Shown here in pieces: positions 42,538 to 49,224 of a stretch of DNA of 64,000 nt (positions within the stretch are counted from its first letter, which is position 1; each line of letters opens with the position of its first letter). Under the pieces are notes generated by a model, which ran no database searches, was not told the DNA's origin, and was given only the letters and a program-made list of their open reading frames with translations. Where the stretch lies: contig NZ_JBFONT020000001.1 in the NCBI RefSeq assembly GCF_040779325.2, positions 1,178,001-1,242,000 of the forward strand, read 5' to 3'. The translations under genes were made by a program, and so were the position numbers. The DNA comes from Aestuariibius violaceus (GTDB lineage Bacteria > Pseudomonadota > Alphaproteobacteria > Rhodobacterales > Rhodobacteraceae).

Positions 42538-43155
42538 ATGCTGAGACAGGTTGTGTTGGGCGCGGCGGCGGTGCTGGGGCTGAGCCAGGGTGCGGCGGCG
42601 CAGGGCTATAATGGGCTGGAACTGCCGCCTTACCAGGTCGTGGCGCGGGACGGCGCGGTCGAGGTACGGGACTATGCGCCGCATATCCTGGCCGAGGTGA
42701 CGGTCGAGGGCGAGCGCCGGGCGGCGCTGACCCAGGGGTTCCGGGTGCTGGCGCGCTATATCTTCGGCGGCAATCAGGCGGCGGACAAGATCGCGATGAC
42801 GGCGCCGGTGGCCCAGTCGGAGAAGATCGAGATGACGGCCCCGGTGGCCCAGACCGGGGACGGGGCGCGGTGGACGGTGACCTTCATGATGCCCGCGCGG
42901 TATTCGCTTGAGACGCTGCCACAGCCCGAGAGTGCGGCGGTGGTCCTGCGGCAGGAACCGGCGAGCCGTCAGGCGGTGCGGCGTTTCTCGGGCCGCGCGA
43001 CGGAGCGGCGGTTGGCCGAGGAAGAGGCAGCCTTGCTGCAGTGGATGGCAGGGCAGGGGCTGGAGGCCACGGGGCCGGTTGCGCATTATTACTACGACGA
43101 TCCCTTCACGCTGCCCTCGCGGCGGAGGAACGAGGTGGCGTTTCCGGTGCGGTGA
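42538..43155 (+). CDS. SOUL-family haem-binding protein, exported
   Basis: A 205-residue protein with a signal peptide (LGAAAVLGLSQGAAAQG). The SOUL/HBP core contains YQVVARDGAVEVRDYAPHILAEVTVEG, RVLARYIFGGN, and a double run of KIAMTAPV/KIEMTAPV typical of the family; FMMPARYSLETLPQP and YYYDDPFTLPSRRRNEVAFPV close the fold. Members bind tetrapyrroles in some cases; the role in bacteria is unclear. It stands alone, convergent with the thiolase gene. Confidence 0.9.
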   Translation: MLRQVVLGAAAVLGLSQGAAAQGYNGLELPPYQVVARDGAVEVRDYAPHILAEVTVEGERRAALTQGFRVLARYIFGGNQAADKIAMTAPVAQSEKIEMTAPVAQTGDGARWTVTFMMPARYSLETLPQPESAAVVLRQEPASRQAVRRFSGRATERRLAEEEAALLQWMAGQGLEATGPVAHYYYDDPFTLPSRRRNEVAFPVR

Positions 43156-43175
43156 TCGTCGGAGCTCCGCGGTGA

Positions 43176-43305
43176 GGGCATCGCCCGACCTGGAGGGCGT
43201 TGCGACGGCCGGGCGGCGAACTAGCCAGCCAGCCTTCCTATGCGAAGTCTAATCGAGACGTTGCAAAATCGCCCTCCGGGCGGGAGGTCGGGCGGGGCTT
43301 TGCCC
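43176..43305. repeat. REP-like GC-rich motifs (GGGCA-CGCCCGACC family)
   Basis: GGGCATCGCCCGACC at 43176-43190 and an inverted, longer relative at 43286-43305. Closely related copies occur at 46074-46088 and, inverted, 46184-46198. All lie between convergent genes. Confidence 0.5.
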
Positions 43306-43315
43306 GTTCGTGCCG

Positions 43316-43338
43316 GAAACCGTCCACTGGACGGTTTC
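43316..43338. terminator. Perfect 10-bp stem-loop between convergent genes
   Basis: GAAACCGTCC (43316-43325) pairs with GGACGGTTTC (43329-43338) around ACT. The arms run from A-rich ends to T-rich ends, the form of a bidirectional terminator serving the SOUL and thiolase genes, although no long T-run follows. It could equally be a dispersed palindromic repeat. Confidence 0.55.
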
Positions 43339-43427
43339 TGTCTCGGCACTCACCCGGGTGTTGCCGCCGGGCGGGACCTGTGGGCAGCGAGGTGCGGAAA
43401 ACCGAACGCTGTTGACGCTGGCGCGGC

Positions 43428-44597
43428 TCAGACCCTCTCGATCGCGACCGCTATGCCCTGGCCGCCGCCGATACACATCGTCATGAGGGCCTTGGAGCCG
43501 CCGATGCGCTCGAGCTCGTAGAGCGCTTTGACCGTGATGATCGCGCCGGTGGCGCCGACCGGATGGCCGAGCGCGATAGCGCCGCCGTTCGGGTTCACCT
43601 TCTCGGGGTCGAAGTCGAGCGCCCGGCTGACGGCGAGAGCTTGCGACGCGAAGGCCTCGTTCGATTCGATGACGTCGAAATCGGCGGCCTTCAGGCCCGT
43701 CCGCTCCATCAGCTTCTGCACGGCGGGGATCGGGCCGATGCCCATTACATCCGGCCGGACACCCGCATGGGCGTAGCCGATCACGCGAGCCTTCGGTGTG
43801 TGGCCGTTCAGCGCATCCTCTCGCGCCAGAACCACCGCCGCGGCCCCGTCATTGATGCCCGACGCATTGCCCGCCGTGACCGTGCCGTCCTTCTGGAAGA
43901 CGGGCCGCAACCCGGCCAAAGCCTCGGCCGAGGTGGCCTTGGGGTGCTCGTCGGTGTCGAACACCACTGGGCCCTTGCGGCTGTCGATTTCGACCGGGGC
44001 GATCTGATCCGCAAAGTGGCCGTCGGCAATGGCGCGGCCTGCGCGGGTCTGGCTCTCCAAGGCGAAGGCATCCTGATCCTCGCGTGTGATCTGGTGTTCG
44101 CGGGCCACGTTCTCGGCCGTCACGCCCATATGGCCGGTGCCGAAGGGACAGTTCAAAGCACCCAGCATCATGTCCTGCGCCTTCGCGTCGCCCATCTTCT
44201 GGCCCCACCGGGCAGAGGGGGTGATGTAGGGCGAGCGGCTCATGCTTTCGGCCCCGCCCGCGACGGCGATGCCCGCATCGCCCATCTCGAGCGCCTGAAC
44301 CATGGAGATGACGGCCTGCAGGCCGGACCCGCAGAGACGGTTGACGTTCATCGACGGAACCGTTTCGGGTATGCCGGCGTCCATCGCGGCGATCCGGCTG
44401 AGATACATGTCGCGCGGTTCGGTGTTGATCACGTGGCCGTAGGCGACCTGGCCGACCTCTTCGGGTGCCACACCGGCACGGTCGAGCGCGGCCTTCGCCG
44501 CCACCGTGCCAAGCTGTGCCGGTGGCACATCCTTCAGCCCGCCGCCAAAGGTGCCGATCGCTGTCCGCGCACCGCTCAGAATGAAGATATCGGTCAT
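43428..44597 (-). CDS. Acetyl-CoA C-acyltransferase (thiolase)
   Basis: A 389-residue thiolase. The nucleophile Cys89 lies in NVNRLCGSGLQA; GHPVGATGA has the His of the active site, and the C-terminal CIGGGQG has the second Cys. NEAFASQAL is the usual NEAF motif. It condenses or cleaves acyl-CoA in beta-oxidation or acetoacetyl-CoA formation; without partners (no phaB, no hydratase nearby) the direction is not clear. Start 44597 has a GGAGGG site nearby. Confidence 0.93.
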   Translation of the reverse strand: MTDIFILSGARTAIGTFGGGLKDVPPAQLGTVAAKAALDRAGVAPEEVGQVAYGHVINTEPRDMYLSRIAAMDAGIPETVPSMNVNRLCGSGLQAVISMVQALEMGDAGIAVAGGAESMSRSPYITPSARWGQKMGDAKAQDMMLGALNCPFGTGHMGVTAENVAREHQITREDQDAFALESQTRAGRAIADGHFADQIAPVEIDSRKGPVVFDTDEHPKATSAEALAGLRPVFQKDGTVTAGNASGINDGAAAVVLAREDALNGHTPKARVIGYAHAGVRPDVMGIGPIPAVQKLMERTGLKAADFDVIESNEAFASQALAVSRALDFDPEKVNPNGGAIALGHPVGATGAIITVKALYELERIGGSKALMTMCIGGGQGIAVAIERV

Positions 44598-44744
44598 GTT
44601 TCGCCCTCCTCGCTTGCGCTTCATTTGACCCTCCGGGGTGCAAGACTGCAACGGCCAGGGGATGTGACGCTGGGTCCGGAATTCGGCCTCGCGCTTTGCC
44701 GCCCGCCTTGCTTAGACTGCGCGCGACAGACAAGCGGAGATCCC

Positions 44745-45224
44745 ATGACCGATCAAATCCAGACATCGGCCGAAATGCTCGAGGCGGAGGCCATTCCGCG
44801 CTGCCGCGAGGTGCATACGGAAAGCGACGATCACGGGCCGGACCTGCCAGAGCCGCTGAAAAAACCGGTCGGCAACAAGAGCCCGGCGCGCTGGGCCTAT
44901 GAGCGGCTGATCCTCTACGTGAAGAAGTTCGAGGAATCGCTCGATGGCGATCAGGAGGTCGCGCTGGGGTTTACGGGCGGGGATGCGGGCACGCTCAGGA
45001 TCGAGGGGATGGGGTATTTCGACCCCGATATCGTGACGTTCTACGGCACCGACACGATGGGGCTGAAAACCCAGATGATCCAGCATGTGAGCCAGTTGAA
45101 CGTTCTTCTGCGCGCGGCGCCCAAACATGTCGACCGGCCGGAGCCAATCCGTATCGGGTTCCGGCTGGCCGAAGAGATCGAGGTCGAGCAAGTCCTTGAA
45201 AATGATGACATTCCGGTGACGTGA
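44745..45224 (+). CDS. DUF6173-like family protein
   Basis: A 159-residue soluble protein. ARWAYERLILYVKKFEESLDGDQEVALGF, YFDPDIVTFYGTDTMG and MIQHVSQLNVLLRAAPK correspond to a conserved Rhodobacteraceae family of unknown function that I remember as DUF6173. ATG 44745 with GCGGAGA upstream is taken; the longer frame upstream runs antisense to the thiolase gene. No enzymatic motif is evident. Confidence 0.7.
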   Translation: MTDQIQTSAEMLEAEAIPRCREVHTESDDHGPDLPEPLKKPVGNKSPARWAYERLILYVKKFEESLDGDQEVALGFTGGDAGTLRIEGMGYFDPDIVTFYGTDTMGLKTQMIQHVSQLNVLLRAAPKHVDRPEPIRIGFRLAEEIEVEQVLENDDIPVT

Positions 45225-45281
45225 CAGGCACGCCGGAATCGTCTAGACACCCCCGCGACAGATCGATGAGGAGACCACGAC

Positions 45282-45419
45282 GTGGCTGACGACTACAAGC
45301 ACGGCGAGATGGATATCACCGCCCAGGAAAAGACCTATGACGGGTTCGTCACCTTCACGGTGCGCACGGTCATCGTCATTCTGGCCGTTCTGGTCTTTCT
45401 GGCGCTCTTCGCATCGTAG
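45282..45419 (+). CDS. aa3-type cytochrome c oxidase subunit IV (small)
   Basis: A 45-residue protein starting at GTG 45282 after GAGGAG. The N-terminal hydrophilic half (YKHGEMDITAQEKTYDGFV) and single membrane helix (TVIVILAVLVFLALF) are exactly the layout of the bacterial aa3 oxidase subunit IV seen in Rhodobacter and Paracoccus. It is a peripheral single-helix subunit of the terminal oxidase. The main oxidase genes are not in this window. It lies one base before the lipoprotein gene. Confidence 0.9.
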   Translation: MADDYKHGEMDITAQEKTYDGFVTFTVRTVIVILAVLVFLALFAS

Positions 45420-45420
45420 C

Positions 45421-46011
45421 ATGATCCGGCTGGCGACCTTCGCGGCGCTTTGCGCGCCGGTTCTGCTTGTCGCCTGCGGCGCGGCCGAGCCGCGCTGGGC
45501 CTCGGACGAGGTGGTGGCGAAGGCGCGCTATGAGCATCCGGGGCCGACGACGCTGACGCTGATCACCGCGCGGGGCACGCGCGACGGGTCGGGGGCGCAT
45601 TCCGGGCTGCTGATCAACGCCTCGCAGCGGGCGGTGTTCGATCCGGCGGGCAACTTCTTTCACGAGACCTTCGCCGAGCGGAACGACGTCATCTATGGCA
45701 TGACGCCGGGCATGCTCGACATCTATATCGATTTCTACACCCGCGAAGACCTCGAGGTGATCTCGCAGACGGTCGTCGTGCCGCCGGAGATCGCCGAGAT
45801 GGCATTGCAGGTCGCCGCGAACCATGGCGCGGTGCCGAAGGCCCATTGCACGCAGTCGATTTCCACGATCCTGCGGCAATTGCCGGGCTTCGAGGGGATG
45901 CCGCAGACCTATTTCCCGATGCGCCTGCATAGGGCGTTCGCAGAGATGCCGGGGGTGAATTCGCGGCTCTACGAGGCGGACCTGCCCGGCGGGATCGAGT
46001 CGGCGCGGTAG
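45421..46011 (+). CDS. Lipoprotein, possibly permuted papain-like (NlpC/P60-related)
   Basis: A 196-residue protein with a lipobox (VLLVACG, acylated Cys19). The order of candidate residues, His in GAHSGLLINASQRAVFDPAG and then Cys in KAHCTQSISTIL, is that of circularly permuted NlpC/P60 (YiiX/LRAT-type) proteins. This is inference from motif order; the catalytic set is not proved. Conserved-looking YGMTPGMLDIYIDFYTRED lies between. It directly follows the oxidase subunit IV gene and is probably co-transcribed. Confidence 0.75.
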   Translation: MIRLATFAALCAPVLLVACGAAEPRWASDEVVAKARYEHPGPTTLTLITARGTRDGSGAHSGLLINASQRAVFDPAGNFFHETFAERNDVIYGMTPGMLDIYIDFYTREDLEVISQTVVVPPEIAEMALQVAANHGAVPKAHCTQSISTILRQLPGFEGMPQTYFPMRLHRAFAEMPGVNSRLYEADLPGGIESAR

Positions 46012-46073
46012 GGCCTGTCCACGTTTCCGTTTTTCCAGTGCGTCGATCAGAAGTTCCGCCCGGCGGATACGCC

Positions 46074-46198
46074 GGGCAGCGCCCGACCCGCCCCCCACGG
46101 GGCGGGCGCTTTTGCAACGGTGTAAGTGGCGCATCTGTGGTGCTTTGTGAGAGCGGTGCGATCAGCTCTGGGCCTGCCCGTCGGGTCGGGCGCTGCCC
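46074..46198. repeat. 17-bp inverted repeat pair, REP-like
   Basis: 46074-46090 and 46182-46198 are exact reverse complements (GGGCAGCGCCCGACCCG), about 90 bases apart, between convergent genes. Together with the copies near 43.2 kb they form a small dispersed family. Confidence 0.6.
46087..46113 (+). terminator. Intrinsic terminator after the lipoprotein gene
   Basis: CCCGCCCC (46087-46094) pairs with GGGGCGGG (46099-46106), followed by CGCTTTT. It lies 75 bases past the lipoprotein stop and overlaps the left arm of the REP-like pair. Confidence 0.65.
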
Positions 46199-46204
46199 TT
46201 GTCT

Positions 46205-46534
46205 CTAGTGGAGCAGCGCCAAGAGCAGGTAGAGCGTCCCGAACCCGGCGACGATCGCGGCGAGCAGGTTCTTCGTGAAAATCCCCACGACCACCGTCAC
46301 CCCTGCCGCCGCAAGCCGCGCCGGATCGGGCGATCCGCCCGTCGCGGGCGGCCAGAGGACAAGCGGCGCGACAAGGCCCGGCAGCACGGCGACGGCCGTG
46401 TAGCGCAGGTGGCGCAGCACCCAGTCGGGCAGCTTGCGGTTGCCGATCAGCCCGAGGAAGGAAAACCGGATCAGGAACGTCCCGGCCCCCAGCGCAAAGA
46501 TCACGAACCAGACGAGGGCAGGGTCGAGCGTCAT
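46205..46534 (-). CDS. azlD: AzlD-family branched-chain amino acid exporter subunit
   Basis: A 109-residue membrane protein with three to four helices: WFVIFALGAGTFLIRFSFLGLIG, YTAVAVLPGLVAPLVLW and a C-terminal pair. This is the small partner of AzlC-type exporters of branched-chain amino acids or azaleucine. Its ATG overlaps the AzlC stop by four bases, so the pair is coupled. The long upstream extension of the frame is not protein-like. Confidence 0.9.
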   Translation of the reverse strand: MTLDPALVWFVIFALGAGTFLIRFSFLGLIGNRKLPDWVLRHLRYTAVAVLPGLVAPLVLWPPATGGSPDPARLAAAGVTVVVGIFTKNLLAAIVAGFGTLYLLLALLH

Positions 46535-47226
46535 GCCCGCCGCTCCAAAGCCGCGCCGGTCATCATCCCGGCCAGCGCCGCGATCAGAAGGCCCAGATTG
46601 TAGGGCAGGAAGGCGAAGGTCAGCGCCAGCGCAACCGAAACGACCGCCGCCGCCGCATGGGCCCGCGTCCGCAGCATCGGCGCGATCAGGGCCAGGAACG
46701 TGATCGGCAGCGCGAAATCCAGCGCCAGCCCGCCCGGGATCGCATTGCCCAGAAGCGCCCCCACCACCGTCATCACGTACCACATCGGGCAGACGAGGGT
46801 GATCGCTCCGAAGAAGTAGGCCGTGCGCTGGGACAGGCCCCAGCCCGGGTTCTGCTCGAACCGGGCGATGGAACTGGCATAGCTCTGATCGACCAGGAAA
46901 TAGGCCGCGAATGCCCGGGTGCGCAGCGGGGCCTCCCCCAGATAGGGGACAAGCGCCGCGGAATACATCGCCATCCGCAGGTTCACCGCCAGCGCGGTGG
47001 CCAGCACGATGATGACCGGCGCCTGCTCGACCATCAGCTGCAACGCGGTGAATTGCGCGGCCCCGGCAATGACGACGATGCTGAAGGACAGCGTCTGGAG
47101 CAGGTCCAGCCCGGCCTCGGTTGCGACCACGCCGAAGAGCATCGCGAAGGGCGCCACGGCCAGCACGAACGGTGCCCCGTCCCTGACGCCAAGCCAGTAG
47201 GCCGATTTCGGTGTGGTGGCGCTCAC
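46531..47226 (-). CDS. azlC: AzlC-family branched-chain amino acid exporter subunit
   Basis: A 231-residue membrane protein with AYWLGVRDGAPFVLAVAPFAMLFGVVATEAGLD at the N-terminus, AGAAQFTALQLMVEQAP, and YSAALVPYLGEAPLRTRAFAAYFLVDQSYA, all standard in AzlC/YgaZ. With AzlD it exports branched-chain amino acids. It begins back-to-back with fdhD; the start regions lie within about 60 bases of each other. Confidence 0.93.
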   Translation of the reverse strand: MSATTPKSAYWLGVRDGAPFVLAVAPFAMLFGVVATEAGLDLLQTLSFSIVVIAGAAQFTALQLMVEQAPVIIVLATALAVNLRMAMYSAALVPYLGEAPLRTRAFAAYFLVDQSYASSIARFEQNPGWGLSQRTAYFFGAITLVCPMWYVMTVVGALLGNAIPGGLALDFALPITFLALIAPMLRTRAHAAAAVVSVALALTFAFLPYNLGLLIAALAGMMTGAALERRA

Positions 47227-47285
47227 GCGAAGCCTCTAGGTTGTCGTCCGACGACCCGCATATCGGCCACCTCGCAGGACCGCAA

Positions 47286-48164
47286 TTGGCAAAGACCGAA
47301 GACCTGACCGGCGTTCTGATCGCCCCCGATCCGGATGCCCCCCGCCTGACCCGCCGCATCAGCGGAACCGACGCCAGCGGCGCCCCGCTCGATATCTCTG
47401 TGGTCGAAGAACGGCCGCTGACGATCTTCCTCAACGGGGCCGAGATCGTGACGGCGATGACGATCGGCGATTACCCGGAATACCTCGCTTTGGGCTTCCT
47501 CAAAAATCAGCGGATGCTGGCCGAGGGCGAGGCGATCACCGGCGTCGATTACGACGAAGAGCTTGAGACGGTCGTCGTCCGCACCGACCGCCCGACGCGC
47601 CATGAGGAGAAGCTGAAGAAGAAGACCCGAACCAGCGGCTGCGCCGTCGGCACCGTCTTCGGCGACATGATGGAGGGGCTGGAGGATCTGGTCCTGCCCG
47701 CCGCGACTTTGAAGCTGTCGGATCTCTACGCGCTGTCGCACCGGATCAACCGGATGCCGTCGCTGTATCTGGAAGCCGGGGCGATCCACGGCACCGTGCT
47801 GTGCCAGGATGACCAGCCGCTGGTCTATATGGAGGATGTCGGGCGCCACAACGCCGTCGACAAGATCGCGGGCTGGATGCTGTCGGAAGGCGTGACCGGG
47901 GCGGACAAGCTGCTCTACACGACGGGCCGCCTGACCTCCGAGATGGTGATCAAGACCGCGCTGATGGGGATCCCGATCCTCGCCTCGCGGTCCGGTTTCA
48001 CCGCCTGGGGGGTCGAGATCGCGCAACAGGTCGGGCTGACGCTGATCGGGCGGCTCAGGGGGGAGCGGCTGGTCTGCCTCTCGGGTGAGGACCGGCTGAT
48101 CCGTGATACGGCGCCCTCGGGGCAGGAGGAAGATCCAAAGCATCGCCGGAAGGGCGCGCGATGA
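47286..48164 (+). CDS. fdhD: Formate dehydrogenase accessory sulfurtransferase
   Basis: A 292-residue FdhD, which passes sulfur to the molybdenum cofactor of formate dehydrogenase. RTSGCAVGTVFG carries the catalytic cysteine; E. coli has a CxxC pair here, while this protein has only the first Cys. AGAIHGTVLC, MEDVGRHNAVDKIAG and TTGRLTSEMVIKTALMGIPILASRSGFTAWGVEIA follow. A TTG at 47286 with AGGA upstream gives family length; an earlier GTG at 47211 is possible but overlaps azlC. It leads a coupled run fdhD-mobA-mobB-moeA. Confidence 0.92.
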   Translation: MAKTEDLTGVLIAPDPDAPRLTRRISGTDASGAPLDISVVEERPLTIFLNGAEIVTAMTIGDYPEYLALGFLKNQRMLAEGEAITGVDYDEELETVVVRTDRPTRHEEKLKKKTRTSGCAVGTVFGDMMEGLEDLVLPAATLKLSDLYALSHRINRMPSLYLEAGAIHGTVLCQDDQPLVYMEDVGRHNAVDKIAGWMLSEGVTGADKLLYTTGRLTSEMVIKTALMGIPILASRSGFTAWGVEIAQQVGLTLIGRLRGERLVCLSGEDRLIRDTAPSGQEEDPKHRRKGAR

Positions 48165-48736
48165 CCCGGCCCCTCGGCGTGATCCTGGCAGGCGGGGCGG
48201 CAACCCGGATGGGCGGTGGCGATAAATGCTTGCGCGAGATCGGCGGGCGCCCGATCCTGTCCCACGTCATCGATCGGCTCACCCCGCAGGTGGACGAAAT
48301 CGCGCTCAACGCGAACGGCGATCCACAGCGGTTCGCGGAGTACGATCTGCCGGTCCTGCCCGACAGCCTGCCCGACCGCCCGGGGCCTCTCGCCGGTGTT
48401 CTGGCCGGGCTGGATTGGGCGGCAAAGCGCGGGGCGGAACAGATCGTGACGGTCGCCGCCGACACGCCATTCTTCCCGGGCGATCTGGTCGCGCAACTGA
48501 TGGCAAAGGACGCCCCGCTCGTGCTGGCCGCCAGCCCATCGGGCCGTCACCCGACCTTCGGCCTCTGGCCCGTCGCCCTGCGCGACGACCTGCGGGCGGC
48601 ATTGCTAGAGGGCACGCGCAAGATCGTCCTCTGGACCGATGCCCATGGCGGCAAGGTGGCCGAGTTCCCCGACGACGATGCTTTCTTCAACGTCAACACG
48701 CCGGAGGATCTGGCCCGGGCGGAGGGGCTGGCGTGA
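48161..48736 (+). CDS. mobA: Molybdenum cofactor guanylyltransferase
   Basis: A 191-residue nucleotidyltransferase with GVILAGGAATRMGGGDKCL at the N-terminus, LPDRPGPLAGVLAGL and VAADTPFFP (metal-binding Asp). It attaches GMP to molybdopterin to form MGD. The start overlaps fdhD by four bases and the stop overlaps mobB. The gene order is that of molybdoenzyme maturation, here probably for formate dehydrogenase. Confidence 0.95.
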   Translation: MTRPLGVILAGGAATRMGGGDKCLREIGGRPILSHVIDRLTPQVDEIALNANGDPQRFAEYDLPVLPDSLPDRPGPLAGVLAGLDWAAKRGAEQIVTVAADTPFFPGDLVAQLMAKDAPLVLAASPSGRHPTFGLWPVALRDDLRAALLEGTRKIVLWTDAHGGKVAEFPDDDAFFNVNTPEDLARAEGLA

Positions 48737-49224
48737 AGGTCTTCGGCGTCGCGGGCTACAAGAATTCCGGCAAGACGGGCCTGATGGAACGGCTGGTGAC
48801 GGAGTTCACCGCGCGCGGCCTGACCGTCTCGACCGTCAAGCACGCCCACCACCGGTTCGACGTGGATCATCCGGGGAAGGACAGCCACCGGCACCGCGTG
48901 GCTGGAGCGACGCAGGTATTGCTGTCGTCCGCCAACCGCTGGGCGCTGATGAGCGAACTGCGCGGGGCGGAGGAACCCGGCCTGGACGACCTGCTCACGC
49001 GGCTCGACCCGGTCGATCTGGTGCTGGTCGAAGGCTTCAAGCGCGGCCCGCACCCGAAGGTCGAGGCGCACAGGGCCGCCACGAAACAGCCCCTTCTCGC
49101 GCCCGACGATCCGACGATCCGCGCGGTGGCAAGCGACGTGGCGCTCGACCTCGACCGGCAGGTCTTCGATCTGAACGATACGGGAGGGATCGCGGATTTC
49201 ATCGCCAGTGAGGTCGACCTGTGA
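48733..49224 (+). CDS. mobB: Molybdopterin-guanine dinucleotide biosynthesis adaptor
   Basis: A 163-residue P-loop protein (GVAGYKNSGKTGLMERLV), with STVKHAHHRFDVDHPGKDSHRHRVAGA and LVLVEGFKRGPHPKVE as in MobB. It binds GTP and assists MobA. The GTG at 48733 overlaps the mobA stop, and its own stop overlaps the next ATG. Confidence 0.95.
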   Translation: MKVFGVAGYKNSGKTGLMERLVTEFTARGLTVSTVKHAHHRFDVDHPGKDSHRHRVAGATQVLLSSANRWALMSELRGAEEPGLDDLLTRLDPVDLVLVEGFKRGPHPKVEAHRAATKQPLLAPDDPTIRAVASDVALDLDRQVFDLNDTGGIADFIASEVDL

